From positions 20,048,232-20,112,231 of the forward strand of contig CM046299.1 of assembly GCA_025267735.1 (NCBI GenBank): DNA of 64,000 bases, written 5' to 3'. The notes beneath the pieces were generated by a model. The model was not told the origin of the DNA, made no database searches, and saw only the letters and a program-made list of their open reading frames with translations. Shown here one piece after another: positions 45,850 through 58,220 of this stretch. Made by a program: the position numbers and the translations under genes. The stretch's first letter is position 1. Every line of letters begins with the position of its first letter. The stretch comes from Mactra quadrangularis (lineage: Eukaryota; Mollusca; Bivalvia; Venerida; Mactridae).

Positions 45850-46300
45850 AGAGGAGGAGCAAGGTTCGTCTGCAACAATCATTGGACCAAATCTCCAAGC
45901 TGCGTGTCAGGTATGCTCAATGATCTTGTATAACAACCACCAAACTCCCCGCAGCGGTTATTTCCCTTTATCAAGTAGCAAAGCGTGACGTAAGCACTGT
46001 GAGGAGTTTGAACAACCACTACATAGGATCAGAAGAGACCAAATATCGACTGATCCTACAATACAAGATCCAGATCATCCTGGTAGGCGTAGATCCTGGA
46101 CCCATTCTCCAATGCGGCGACACTAGAACCAGAGGAGAGTCAAGGTTACAGCAGCCGCAACAGCACCTACAGTCTGCTACAGTTTCTTCTATCCACACAC
46201 GACACATGAGTGAAACCAACTACCAGTCATCGTCACAGAAGGTACCTGTCTAGTAAGGTCCAACGCTAATCTAGCCCTGCTAATGCCTCAGTCCTATAAA
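45850..46300 (+). pseudogene. Possible Tc1/mariner transposase remnant (helix-turn-helix region)
   Basis: In shifting frames the stretch reads VAKRDVSTVRSLNNHY and then DHPGRRRSWTHSPM, with further pieces after a stop. That order (helix-turn-helix, then an Arg/Gly/Pro GRPR-like linker) is what the N-terminal half of Tc1-like transposases looks like. Several frameshifts and stops are needed, no catalytic Asp motif is visible, and no terminal repeats were found. Weak. Confidence 0.3.
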
Positions 46301-46640
46301 ATCGTGGCTTGTTGCGGACCCGTACGTTTTGACAGCCGTAAGCCGTGGGAAGCCTTGCGTATTAAGGTGACGGTACGCACATGGCACAAAACAACACATC
46401 CGTACGGAGCCGTAGCTGAAAGATATGCAAGTTTTATTCATGCTCGGCCATGATTGTGTTCACGATTTGACCTTAAAACTGAATCGTGTATCCATGGCTC
46501 ATCTCACGGACCCTGATAAAAACGTAACAGCACGTACGGGTACGGAAGAGTTCGTACGAGTCTTTGCGGAGCTTGATCGCACGGCGCCCGTACGGTGCCC
46601 TCACGGATATTTTTATCTTTATGGGACTGTAGCATTAGAT
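46301..46640. other. GC-richer segment with repeated CGTACG
   Basis: Within 340 bp the palindrome CGTACG occurs five times, with many CCGTA/TACGG words. The segment is clearly richer in G+C and CpG than its surroundings. An open frame at 46425-46700 runs through it but looks like no known protein. It is probably a decayed repeat. Confidence 0.5.
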
Positions 46641-47116
46641 TCTCGCCCTAAAATACAGTTTTGTCAGCCACTGCCCATTCTTGTACCAAGAGACTATTAA
46701 GACTCTCTGTTGGATCGAGAATGTTGATAACCCCTTGGTACGAGAATGGCCACAGCCTTGTTCATAGTTTAAACTCCTGTACGCTCCATTATACGCTCCA
46801 CTGTTATGGGGTCCGCACATTATGATTATATAATAACGTTCATACTCGTAAGTTGAAATGTGCTCATTTTATCATAATTTTATATAATCAACACATGATG
46901 TGTCATCTGCACTTATACCATTATGTATCGTGATAACAAAAAGTCCAAATCTTATATATTTGAACATTGTAATGTAGATGGTTGGATTCTCGTCGCGGGT
47001 ACACGGATGGGCCCTCTCTTGGTTACCATGTGATAGGATGAATGATTAAGTTTATTACAAAATTATATAAATAATTGCACAGTGGTTGAGGGATTCCTGT
47101 CCGATATTTGATAATT

Positions 47117-47405
47117 AGGCTAGCTCAGTTGGTAGGGCATGTATAAGTCCACCGATCGAGGGGTCTTAAGTTCGAGTATGGAGCCTATGAACATGAAAAT
47201 ATTTATTCGGCCATTCTCCCATCTACCACTGAACCAAGTTGAAAAGTTGTCAGTTACTAACGGAAATATGCGTCTAGTTAATGGTTTACAACTAAATCCA
47301 GAAATTTCGCCTTTCCAAGAACGATGAGTAGGTTGAATGACTGCCGTTATACGATCTATACAATTTACGTGTTGAGCACTATGTCGTTAAACCCAACGAA
47401 AAAAG
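47117..47405 (+). mobile_element. tRNA-derived SINE, near full length
   Basis: Box A TAGGCTAGCTCAGTTGGTAG, box B TTAAGTTCGAGTATG, body CGGCCATTCTCCCATCTACC, 3' end GTCGTTAAACCCAACGAAAA. 289 bp. Confidence 0.87.
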
Positions 47406-48683
47406 CAGACGACTATCGACTTCCGCCCAACTGTGCAATTTAATTCTGCATTTTAGTATAATATAAAATGTTTTGATCTCATTTTTTAAGGACAAGGAAA
47501 AATAATGTAAAACATTTTGTAAAAAATATAGTTATTTGCGACTTTATACACATAAAAATATATGTACTTGCGATTGTATACACATAAAATATATTTATTT
47601 GTAGTTACACAATACGTATTATTATATCAGAATAAATTCTATAAAGCTTACTACTTTTTTTCAATTACGTCTAATTGAATATTTGAGATTACCAGAATGC
47701 TACTCGTAAAATACATGTCTAAGCTTAATAAAGACTTCAATGCGTTTATTTGATTATATTTTACCACAGGAGCTTGACACTCTGTGTCATAATTTGAAAA
47801 ACTAAAAGTCGATTTGAGAATTATCGATTGTCACATGTACATTAAGATTAGGTTTTGTGAATAGTCTTTTTTCGTTGGTGTTTTGTAGCAAGTTTGACAA
47901 GTACAACCGCAGTATGGTGACTAAAGGCGTTGCATTCCTGTATTTTTATTACAAGAAATGTTGTTTTTTTCAAACCACGATACAGATTGTCAAGTTCCTG
48001 TGAGTTTACTCTATTAATTCCTTTTGAAATGATCGACAAATATTGACCAGCAATCTATTACAGCATTAGATTTCATTGACGGCATTTTTATTGATATGCA
48101 TGCATTGTATTAATATTCTGTAAACAAATATTTCGATTGAAAGATTCACGCCGACGGTAATTGCAGTCATTAAATGTAGTCATATGTAACAGAGACTCAA
48201 CATGTGCGATATATCAAACCATGTCTAATATAAAGCTTTATATTTTTTAACACAAGTAATTACAGCATAGTATTTGGTATGCGAGTAGATAATTAATCAA
48301 AGTGCTGAAGGCTCTAATTTTTTCGGGTTTGAAAAGTGAAATTAGAATTACGACTCCAACAATGTTAGTACACAAAGAGCAGTTCAGTGATACTAGTTTG
48401 ATAGGTAGAACAGCACTGTTCCGGTTCAAAACACTTCACACAATCGACCTATTAATACAGCAAGAAAACCGGACAGGCGAACACACATTTGATTTTTTCG
48501 CACAGCAACCACAAGTTAAGGGGTCAATCTTAGAACAATTCAATAACTTCCGCTTAAAAGTTGGTTTAATTGGTTTGATTCATGTACATTTATCCTACTG
48601 CATCTGTATGTAAAATAATAAATAAAGTCCACTATTCAGACATTCAAAGTCATAAACTACGATCTTTAAACTTTTCCTATAGA
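47406..48683. other. Stretch without a recognised gene
   Basis: About 1.3 kb, AT-rich. The only sizeable open frame (48302-48613, plus, 103 codons) has no recognisable motif and no splice or promoter context. Confidence 0.6.
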
Positions 48684-48800
48684 ACCATTCTATTACATAA
48701 GACGATGTAACATCTCTACTGACAACTGGCAAAAAACGGGTCGTGGCTGAATCGTTGATACCATTCTATTACTAAAGACGACATAAAGATCTCTACTGAG
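48684..48800. repeat. Short direct duplication, period about 78 bp
   Basis: ACCATTCTATTACATAAGAC then GATGTAACATCTCTACTGA is followed 78 bp later by ACCATTCTATTACTAAAGAC then GACATAAAGATCTCTACTGA. Confidence 0.75.
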
Positions 48801-49108
48801 ACGCATAACTTATAAGCCTTTATACATACGCTTCAATATAGACCGGTTAACAAGTGTATTTTAGGAATTATTGCTCCTGTCATAGCAGACGATCATTTTG
48901 AATTGCTCTGTACTTATATACTGAAGGCCTACTTCTGGATTCGGTAAATGTTCAAAATCGGCAATGGTCTGATTTATGGTACATAACTGAAGTCCCGAAC
49001 AAATAAAAATTGTGACGCATAATGATAAGTTCATAACTTGATTACATCAACTTTGAAAGTAATGGACGTTGTATCAACCCTCGTACATCAATATAGGAAA
49101 TGACCCGG

Positions 49109-49402
49109 CCCGCCCGGCAAGCTCAGTCGGTAGTGCACAAGTCTACTGATCGAGAGATCGTAGGTTCGAGTTCAGAGCGGGGCATACTTTCGCGGAGCTT
49201 GGTCATGAAATAATTTTCTACGGCCATTCTCCGTCCTACCGCTGAATTTAAATCATGTAGAGCAGAAGTCAGTCACTAACGGAAATATGCGCATAGTAGT
49301 TGGTTAACAGATTTAGCCTTTCCAGGAACAGTAAGTAGGTGGACTGATCTCCGTGATATAACTTTACAATGTGTTGCTACGGCGTTAAACCCAACAAAAA
49401 AG
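49109..49402 (+). mobile_element. tRNA-derived SINE, full length
   Basis: The best preserved copy in the window. It has box A GCAAGCTCAGTCGGTAGTGC, box B GTAGGTTCGAGTTC, body GGCCATTCTCCGTCCTACC, and 3' end GCTACGGCGTTAAACCCAAC followed by AAAAAA. 294 bp. Confidence 0.9.
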
Positions 49403-49758
49403 GAGATGACACGAAATGAGTTATCTTTATTTATTTTTTACATTATCTTTTATTTCATTTTGATCCCCAATAATAATAACACGACATCGACATGAATGCA
49501 TATATTCAATAATAAATTAGTTGTTGAATAAATGACTTCAAACAATTACATTTGTAATATCTTGTTATTATGCGTCAACATAATTTTATTGCTATTTTAA
49601 ACAATTTCATTTTTGAAAAAATTCATAGGTAATTAAAACTGAGAAATACTCACTTTTTGTCTATACATCAGTCAAAGATTGTATTGATATATTTAGATAT
49701 ATTAAATGTCTGATATAACCAGCTAAATGCTGCAACGCTGCCAAAGGTAGCAATTGAT

Positions 49759-49882
49759 ATGGAACGCCGAAACTGCCTTATAGGTTTTTTGTTCGTTGTC
49801 CTCAAATGGTATGTTGTTTTGCACAAAATAGACGTCGTTATGGACAAAAAGCAGGTCGTTTAAGGCAGTTTAGGCGTTCCAT
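49759..49882. mobile_element. 124-bp MITE
   Basis: ATGGAACGCCGAAACTGCCT at the left and ATGGAACGCCTAAACTGCCT on the other strand at the right: 22 bp with one mismatch. No coding capacity. Confidence 0.85.
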
Positions 49883-50514
49883 AAATTTACGCTTAAACGC
49901 ATCGTCGGCAACCACAGTTCTTTCTTCCGCTACACTCCATAAAGCACTTACATAAAGCGGAGTAATGTATCGTGGGATAACCGACTAACGCCAAGTGTTG
50001 CAACCTACCCAAACTGTCGCAATTGCACCTAAGTTAAGTATTTTTGCATTTTCTTCATGAAGCAAATTTTTTAATGATAAATACTTATAACCAAACACCA
50101 CAGATAAAAGTAAAGATAAATCAATTTCTTATTGTTTAGGATTATCAGCCCAAACTAATACAGTTTATAGATACCTATATCTATGTCTTAGCATTAAAGT
50201 AAGACGACGATAATTTCAACATATGGATTCACCGCGAAATCATTCATGTTTTGACAGTTGAGAAAAAAAGAACCATAACTCAAATAAATTAAGTGTTTCA
50301 TCGCTTTGATTTATTTACTGTTTGAGTTCTGTTGTCTAACCTGTTCAAGAATTTTAACACAAAAGTGTCATGGGTAAGATTTTTACATTCCTTGCGCAGA
50401 TCAGGATAACACTTCCGATAGTGGTTAAACGTTACAGACGATGGATCAGGCACATTCCTGTAAAAAAAATAACACGATGTTAAAAATATGAGACAATGGC
50501 AACTTCATAATCAT

Positions 50515-51029
50515 AAGAGGTGTAACAATACGGTAAAAACCGGATTGAAATACATGTACATGTATATTGCAATACGCAAAACCCGCATGGCAATACATTG
50601 CAAAACGTACCGTTTTTTGTGGTTTTATTTTATAGATATACAAAGTATGAATTACTGTGCATCGTCCAAATTGTTCCAGCATAACATGCATACGTGTATT
50701 TTCAAATGATTTTTATTAAAATGTTTGAATTACTTACAAGTGTAAAATGATCTATATATGCTAGAAAAATGCATAGTTTGAAACGGACTTTGGAAGATTT
50801 TTTTCGCTCATTTGACTAAATTTTTAACCTTTTAAGGCACAGTAAGACTATTTCAAGTAATCAACACATTTCAACACTTATTTAAACACCTGAATTTTAG
50901 AGTATGATCAAACTTAACAGTAAGGCATCTAACTACAAAAACCGGTTCAAGGAAAAACCGACCGGTTAAAAACCGTTAGAATTCGTTTTGCAATCTTAAC
51001 CGGTATATCGGTTAACCGTTACACCCCTA
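50515..51029. mobile_element. Non-autonomous hAT-like element with perfect 8-bp target duplication
   Basis: 515 bp flanked by ATAATCAT (50507-50514 and 51030-51037). The ends are AAGAGGTGTAACAATACGG and, on the other strand, TAGGGGTGTAACGGTTAACC. Just inside both ends are ACCGGT/AACCGG words. Confidence 0.87.
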
Positions 51030-51211
51030 ATAATCATTATTTTTAACAGTCGATAAATTTCAAACTTGCATGCACTCAATGCAAAGTCGGAGAATTTCTT
51101 ATGACTGAATTTAGAGCTGTAAAAAACTCACTTCGGAAATTGTATACTAGTTCATTAAACGATGAAGATTTTGTTTTCTATATTACACATGCGTCACAGA
51201 TACCCGTTCGG

Positions 51212-51385
51212 CTAGCTCGGTTGGTAGCGCGCGCAAGTCTACTAATCCTGGGGTTCGATTCCCGGGCGAGGCATATTTTCGTGGAGTTCGGTCATGAAAT
51301 GATTTCTACGGCTATTCTCTCTCCTACCACTGATTCGTAATCATGTTGGACAGTTGTCAACATGATCTATACAATGTGTTGCTAG
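51212..51385 (+). mobile_element. tRNA-derived SINE, 3' part missing
   Basis: Very well preserved head: box A GGCTAGCTCGGTTGGTAGCG and box B GGGTTCGATTCCC. The body follows (GGCTATTCTCTCTCCTACCA) and then a short, deleted 3' part ending ACAATGTGTTGCTAGC. The head is close to a real tRNA, but the 3' acceptor half is absent, so it is not a tRNA gene. Confidence 0.85.
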
Positions 51386-52409
51386 CCGGTTAGCGATTTA
51401 GGATAATTTGAAAGTGATTAACTAGTTACGAAATTAATTAACCTCTGCATTAATTTAATAATTAAGTGATTATCTAATGGCTTAAGTATGCCACCATAAT
51501 ATCGAATGTATATATAATACATCTTATAATACTTCAAATAAAATTGACGGCTTTTGATTGGCTGATCGGGTGTGCGAAAAAAATCCATATACACCGTGTG
51601 TGAGTTCATATATACCGTGTCCCCTCGGGTAGCCTCTCAAAATAATGCAACATAAATTCTTGTCAAATGTCCGCCATTTTGTTCATCGATTCGAAAATGT
51701 TTTTCTTTGTAATCTTAGTATTTATATGCAAATAAGACATATCGATGTCCAGTTCTTAATAAAATAACGTTGTACAGCAGAATTTCAACATAATAACAAA
51801 TCTACAACTCACAATACTGTAAACCTAGGGTCCAAAATTTGACGCTTCACAACTCCAACATCCCAATGGATTCTGCTTCTTTCATTACCATTCTTCCATG
51901 TTCAATACAACGAATTTTCCAGTCATTATAAAGTAAATACAAAGGTTGACTTGCGTTTCATTCATTAGAGCAAGCCAAGCTATGCATTAAGAATAAATAA
52001 TGAAACTGGCTGTCAAAGATCTTTCTCACATACGAATCCACGTAGAATTTCTTTGCTCTATTTTCGGAAAACCATTTCCATCTTGCCCTAACAGTTTATC
52101 CCGTCAGCGAGTGTTTCCATAATAAAGTCCATATATCCCTATCTTCCGTGTGCATTTTTGTTCTTTTTAAATAGATCCTAGTACTTCCGTTCCTTAAATC
52201 CACAAAAACTTTATGCTTTAAACTTAACTTGTCAAATAGTAAATACTATCAACTTCATAACACGGTCGCCAGTATGACGTCATGATCAAACGTAGTAAAA
52301 AGCAATTGGGGTGCGCCACGGGGAAATTGAACTAAAATACTGCATTAGTTTTTTTGTACATTTTAGAGCTCCCGACCGCGTTTAAAGGGATTTGAAGTAT
52401 TATAAAATC
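51386..52409. other. Stretch without a recognised gene
   Basis: About 1 kb. It contains CATATACACCGTGTGTGAGTT near 51585 (in shorter form CATATACACCGT), a word that recurs in the inverted repeat at 52410-52543. Nothing else is supported. Confidence 0.55.
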
Positions 52410-52543
52410 GTAATAAAGATTTCTGACGGTGTATATGGGTCCTTATACCCCTCGAAGCTACATATAACCCCTCGGCTGACGCCTCGGGGTATATGTGTTC
52501 TCGGGGTATAAGGACCCATATACACCGTCAAAAATCTTTATAA
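52410..52543. repeat. Inverted repeat around CCCCTCGG
   Basis: GACGGTGTATATGGGTCCTT then ATACCCC at the left is matched exactly in inverse at the right. The outer bases AAAGATTT(C/T)TGACGG also pair. The loop contains CCCCTCGGCTGACGCCTCGG. A small foldback repeat. Confidence 0.8.
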
Positions 52544-53091
52544 CTAATAATATACATTTGAGGGGCATAAATCATTTACTATTAAAACCGGCTACCACAC
52601 ACCATTTTAGTAGGGTACCCTACCTTCCCCCCCACCCTACATCATTTAAAACATGCTAAAATTGCGAGGTCTTATGTATGCCCAACACGAATTATAGAGC
52701 CCACAATTATGGTTTTAAATAGGCCGATGCCCCATAAATGAAGGAATGTAACAGTATATTAAATATATATAATTATAAATAAATACTTAACACTTTAAAA
52801 TTGAAAATTGGTGAAAATCTATGAGTGTGAATTTTTTGTGGCGTAGTCCGTGAAGGCAAAATAATGTTTTTATTCCTTGATTTCCATCCCGATAATTGAA
52901 TAGTTCTATTAAAGTAACTGCCTAAGTTGGAGTTATTCTTCAATGGAGGAACTGATTTCTTTATTACAAACAGATATGGTTTAAGCCAAAACCCTGCAGC
53001 TAGTGGATATTTCTTCATCAAATATCTCTGGAAAAAAAAATGGAACTAAATACTAGTAAACACAACAAAAACTTAACAATACTGACTCCTG

Positions 53092-53899
53092 TAACACGTG
53101 ATTTCGTCATATCACTTATAGCTGGTTATAGGATAGACCAATGATGACGTGCCTGATCAACACGTGATATCGTCATATCACTTATAGCTGGTTATTGGAT
53201 ATACCAATGATAGCGTGCCTGATCAACACGTGATATCGTCATATCACTGATAGCTGGTTATAGGATAGACCAATGATAGCGTGCCTAATCAACACGTGAT
53301 TTCGTCATATCACTTATAACTGGTTATAGGATAGAACAATGATGGCGTGCCTGATCAACACGTGATTTCGTCATATCACTGATAGCTGGTTATAGGATAG
53401 ACCAATGAAAGCGTGCCTGATTAACACGTGATATCGTCATATCACTGATAGCTGGTTATAGGATAGAACAATGATGGCGTGCTAGATCAACACGTGATTT
53501 CGTCATATCACTTATAGCTGGTTATAGGATAGAACAATGATGGCGTGCCTGATCAACACGTGATATCGTCATATCACTGATAGCTGGTTATAGGATAGAA
53601 CAATGATGGCGTGCCTGATCAACACGTGATTTCGTCATATCACTGATAGCTGGTTATAGGATAGAACAATGATGGCGTGCCTGATCAACACGTGATTTCG
53701 TCATATCACTTATAGCTGGTTATAGGATAGAACAATGATGGCGTGCCAGATCAACACGTGATTTCGTCATATCACTGATAGCTGGTTATAGGATAGAACA
53801 ATGATGGCGTGCCTGATCAACACGTGATATCGTCATATCACTTATAGCTGGTTACAGGATAGAACAATGATGGCGTGCCTGATTAACACGTGATCATGT
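53092..53899. repeat. 66-bp satellite, about 12 copies
   Basis: The unit starts AACACGTGATTTCGTCATAT and continues CACTTATAGCTGGTTATAGG, ATAGAACAATGATGGCGTGC, CTGATC. Copies are about 93-97% alike, so the array is young or homogenised. Each unit holds a CACGTG E-box-type palindrome and the inverse pair ATATGACGA/TCGTCATAT across copies. Confidence 0.96.
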
Positions 53900-54350
53900 T
53901 ACGTTCTGGCAATCCTGCTGGAGAGAGATATCAGAAGACGTGTTATCTGTAATGTAATCAGTTACATATTAGATAATAATGAGCTTAACTAAAGACCATG
54001 CCATACCGGACTTTTGTTAAGCGCCCGCGTGCGGGTAGGTTTAAGAGTCCTCAATCCAAAAACAAAACAAAATTGTTGTCAAAATTTTCTTAGATAATTC
54101 CAATGTTCTAGGATTCGATAACGACAGTTTCGTTTGGGGAAAATGTGTTCGGCAACGACAGTAGTCACCATAAGCCATTTATCATAACTGTACCATTAAT
54201 AAATTATATATTTTACGTGAAAAAACAACACACTAGTCATTTTACATTCATATCATTTTCATATCATGGTTATTTTTTCATTGAAAAATATACATTGTAT
54301 AATGCATTGTTTTTATCGCAAAATATTTGTGTTTTCGTTTTCAGTTCGTG

Positions 54351-54734
54351 TGTTTTTTGTGAATAGGTACCTAGGTTTGTCAAACTTGAGTTGACGTTTA
54401 ACAGAATTCCAATTTGGCATGATCAAAACAATTTTGCCCAATCTAGTGGCCGGGATTAAAGCGGATAGGCAGCCAAACGGACGGACAGATAGACAGACAG
54501 ATGAGCGCACGAACGAACGGATGGTAGATGGACAGAGAGCAAACCTATGGCCCACCAAAACAAACAGAAAAACAGAAAAAAGAGACAAACAGACGAACGA
54601 ACGCATGGGTGGATAAAGAGCAAACCTACAGTTCTCTCGGGTGTTTACACGGGAAGGAATAAGGCCTTGTCAGATTGGAATTTGTTAAGCGTCAACTCAA
54701 GTTTGACAAACCTAGGTACCTATTCACAAAAACA
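54351..54734. mobile_element. Nested foldback MITE with 65-bp arms
   Basis: TGTTTTTTGTGAATAGGTAC then CTAGGTTTGTCAAACTTGAG and TTGACGTTTAACA at the left. The right arm is its inverse with two or three changes. The centre (54455-54610) is a degenerate GACA/GACG/GAAC tetranucleotide run. It lies inside 53994-55322. Confidence 0.88.
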
Positions 54735-54744
54735 TTATACAATA

Positions 54745-55113
54745 CAGTACCCACAATAAGTTTGGAGACAAAAGAAAATTACTACAAATTATGAATTTTG
54801 ATGATTATTTTTGTGGAATCATTATTTTTAATATATTTAAGTATGGTTTGTGGTAATATATAAACAAATTTCATTAATGCAAAACTTTATAAGATTCAGC
54901 ATCTGACATCCAAAAGCCTCAAAAACCATGTTTATTGTAATAATTTTCAATAACACAGTTTTTATGCTATTTTTGTAGTCTCAGATATAATTATAATGAT
55001 CACCAAAAAAATAATGCAAATCTGCAACGCTTTTCAAAATAAACAGTTATTAAATTTTAGATAAAGCAATTCAGTAGGCCTAAAAACTGTCTCCAAACTT
55101 TTGGTGGGTACTG
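54745..55113. mobile_element. Nested mariner/Tc1-type MITE
   Basis: 369 bp between TA dinucleotides (54743-54744 and 55114-55115). Left CAGTACCCACAATAAGTTTG then GAGACA; right, on the other strand, CAGTACCCACCAAAAGTTTG then GAGACAG. It is 10 bp from the previous MITE and inside the outer element. Confidence 0.88.
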
Positions 55114-55327
55114 TATATATTGTATTAATGGCACGGTTATGATAAATTGCTTCCGAAGAATAACGTCGTTGCCGAATATATTTTTCGCCGAACAAAATTG
55201 TCGTTATCGAATCCCGGAACATCGTAATTATTTAAGAAAATTTCACAAACAATTTTTTTGGATTGAGGACTCTGAAACCTACGCGCATGCGCACGCTTAA
55301 TAAAATTCCGGTATGACATGGCCTAAA

Positions 55328-58012
55328 TAAGTTACTAACCATCATGTCTGTGATGTTGTCATGTTTTCGTGGTACAATAAATTCATCCAAGTCAATAATG
55401 GAAATATATTTGTATTGAGATAATCGTTGATGACAGTCATGTACAACTACTTGTTCATCTTCCCAGTAACGTTTATTTTTATTTCCTATTGGATCTTAGA
55501 AAAAAATAAGAAAACAAAATGTTACTGGTTTTTTAAACAGTTAGGCCACTACAAGTTAATCATGTGTTCTACGGATTTTTCTGGGAAAAAATGGGGCGAG
55601 CGAGCGAAGAAAAAAAGTAAATCTTAATTCAGTTGCTTTATATAGCGGTTTGACCAAATTTTTATGAGCGAGCGAGGAAATAAAAATATTTTTTTGTAAA
55701 AACCGTCAAACTTAAGGTGCGAGCGAATCCATAAACATATGATCAACTTGTTGAGGCCTTATGCTACATATACATACACGGAGTTTCCTAACGGTTGCTT
55801 ACGTGAGGAACGAATTCGTAAAATTACATACTTCATAGACATATAAATAGATAGAATGGTGACTCCATCGATATTATATTCACTCAACTGACGAAGAGGA
55901 ACGCTTTATAGATTCCTCACACTCGTTAAATACGCACACATGTAATATTTTGTCAACATTCAAACACAATTAAAAATCGGTCCTGTAAACATTACCTTGT
56001 ACGAGTTAAAACTATACTTTCATTATAATATTCACATGGTATTGAACCATTTTACGTTAGGTACGGTCTGACAGATTATTTTTACCTTTCGGAATATATT
56101 TGGATACACATATCGGTCTCGATTTGTAGATTTAACATTTTTTTTTACAAAACTGACTATTCAAAAACTTTATTTCTAAAACGGTTATCATGAAATTAAT
56201 AATTATTTCAATATTATCATTTTGCAGCGATTGAGATACACTGTTCACTTCCGGTTTAATCATGACGCGTTAACCGGCTTAAACTGATTGGGTGAACTTG
56301 TACATGAAACGTCATAAAGAACCTTTTCCTGCCTATGACCCATTTTCAACCAATGAGGGATATTAGTCAGTTATCCTTCCTTGATAAAGTTTGAAGCGAT
56401 CCAATTGGCAAGTAGGTCCTATCAGCATGAATCATCGGAATTTGTCATGAAGTACTATGTAAGAATACTCGTAATAAAAAATTCATCCATTATCTTTCTT
56501 GTTACTTGAGATATTAACAAGGGTGATGAAAGTTAGATATTTCTTCAGCAAAACAATACTTTGCGTGATTTTCAAACAAATTATATGATGTACAAAAAAG
56601 TATTTTTAAAAGATATTGTGTCAAACTGACATTGAAAAATAAGGATAAAACCGAGTAATGCATCTGATTGGACCTAGCTATTTGCAGGGTATGCAAAGGA
56701 AAATGGCTGACTAAAGTCTCTTATTCAGCATCATTACCATGTTTATAAGGTGTTTTTCGTCCAAAAAGGTTGTGTTATGTCAATTTAGGCGCATAATCAA
56801 CTTGATTTTACGATTTGGATTAAATTCTTCGCTCCAATTCTCACTTACAAAGAATAGATAAATTGAAATAATACTCAAATTTTACATAATTATATATATA
56901 TAACATTCATATTTAAATGTTATATAATGACTAATTTGTCTGAAAACGGTTGAACTGAGTTTGTATTTTCTTTCTATTAATTTAAATACCTTCCTTACAG
57001 AATGAATACAAAATATTTAAATAATGTAAGCAATTTGCGCGAAATTTGACAAAAACATATTATTCATGAGTGTTTACTTAATTGTGGCGGGAAGTACGTG
57101 TATTTTGCAGGTATTTTAACTAAAGATCAAAACTTAAAACAATGCATGTTTGTGAAACACATAAAGTTTTTATTACAGTATCATGTATTGAAATTCATAC
57201 TAAAAAGAAATCCGATACCATTTTTGAAAAAAAATGTTTGCTAACTTTAGCCCCATGTTTTAGTATTTGAATGATGCACCACCAATATGGTAAACATAAC
57301 ACCGATTGCTATAAGTCTGAAAGACATATCAGTTTCTAAAACAGCATGTACATCAGATACACCCAATCTGATTAAAACCCGATCTACAATTTTACCGCTC
57401 GCATACTCGCTAATGTAGATCTGGCCTTTTCCAAACGAAGGTTACGTTCAGGTGACCTTTTCTCATCATAATATTCATGACGAAATTGTTATGATACGTA
57501 ACTTGTTTACATCGTCTACGTCACGAAATTTGAAATGAGCCGCCCAATCGCAGCCTGTGAATATTACCGCGGTTAAATTAGCAAGCAAAACTTGGTCTAA
57601 AAATAGAAATTACGAAATCAAAATGTGATTAATAGTGTTTTCGTCTAGATGAAAGCTACCCATTGATTGGTCGACACAAAGTTCATCTCGACGTGACCTC
57701 AAAGGGAAAAAGTACAGATCCAGTACGACCGTGGTCTGCTGGATATGTGTTTACGCAGATTGAGATACACCTAAAGGCGTATTCTATACAAATGTTGCGT
57801 TATTTAGGTCTCTTAAAAATTGGTCTAAATTGTAAAAGATTAGTCTGTTCAAACATAATCTATTTCAACAACTGTATAGAGCTCGATTCTTTTCTTTTGG
57901 TATCGTCAACTTGTGGGTTTAATTGCATACACTGAAGTAAACTTACATGCATGCACTTTCTATGGTGGCATATTTCTGCCACCAGATAACCAGATTATTA
58001 ACTAGTTAATTA
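55328..58012. other. 2.7-kb stretch without a recognised gene
   Basis: No exon, RNA gene or clear transposon. Words GCGAGCGA(A/G) recur at 55598, 55669 and 55720. CpG is somewhat more common at 56230-56300 and 57440-57560. An open frame at 57663-57935 (90 codons) has no recognisable motif. Confidence 0.55.
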
Positions 58013-58220
58013 AGTACAATACGATACGATACGATACGATACGATACGATACGACACGACACGACACGACACGACACGACACGACACGACACGACACGAC
58101 ACGACACGACACGACACGACACGACACGACACGACACGACACGACACGACACGACACGACACGACACGACACGACACAACACAACACAACACAACACAAT
58201 ACAATACAATACAATACAAT
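58013..58220. repeat. Pentanucleotide microsatellite (ACGAT)n(ACGAC)n(ACAAC)n(ACAAT)n
   Basis: About 208 bp of five-base units that change one base at a time along the run. On the minus strand it directly follows the 3' UTR of the LINE fragment at 58221-58735, so it is probably that element's 3' tail, later expanded. The long minus-strand frames through it (repeating SCRVV) are artefacts. Confidence 0.93.

Larger units (their letters stand above)
53994..55322. mobile_element. Outer element of a nested MITE stack, about 200-bp inverted repeats
   Basis: The left arm starts GACCATGCCATACCGG and contains AAGAGTCCTCAATCCAAAA and GGATTCGATAACGACA. The right arm is its inverse, ending CCGGTATGACATGGC. 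The repeat extends to GTACCATTAATA near 54190 and its partner near 55130. CTAAA flanks both sides (53989-53993, 55323-55327), a possible 5-bp duplication. Two other MITEs sit inside it. Confidence 0.82.

Noticed and set aside
46425..46700. 91-codon open frame on plus
   Set aside because: It coincides with the CGTACG-rich segment. The lack of stops is explained by the higher G+C, and no family is recognised.
48302..48613. 103-codon open frame on plus
   Set aside because: No recognisable motif, no splice context, ordinary AT-rich composition, and overlapping frames of similar length on the other strand.
51212..51285. tRNA gene
   Set aside because: Boxes A and B are excellent, but there is no 3' acceptor stem and the sequence runs straight into the SINE body.
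53092..53899. 66-bp periodic array, possible CRISPR array
   Set aside because: The whole 66 bp is conserved in every unit, so there are no spacers. It is a satellite.
54313..54616. Overlapping frames on both strands rich in Arg/Thr/Asp or Ser/Val/Cys
   Set aside because: These are translations of the GACA/GACG-type tetranucleotide run in the middle of a MITE.
57663..57935. 90-codon open frame after a CpG-containing stretch, possible first exon
   Set aside because: No known motif, no clear donor joined to another exon, and no second exon in the window.
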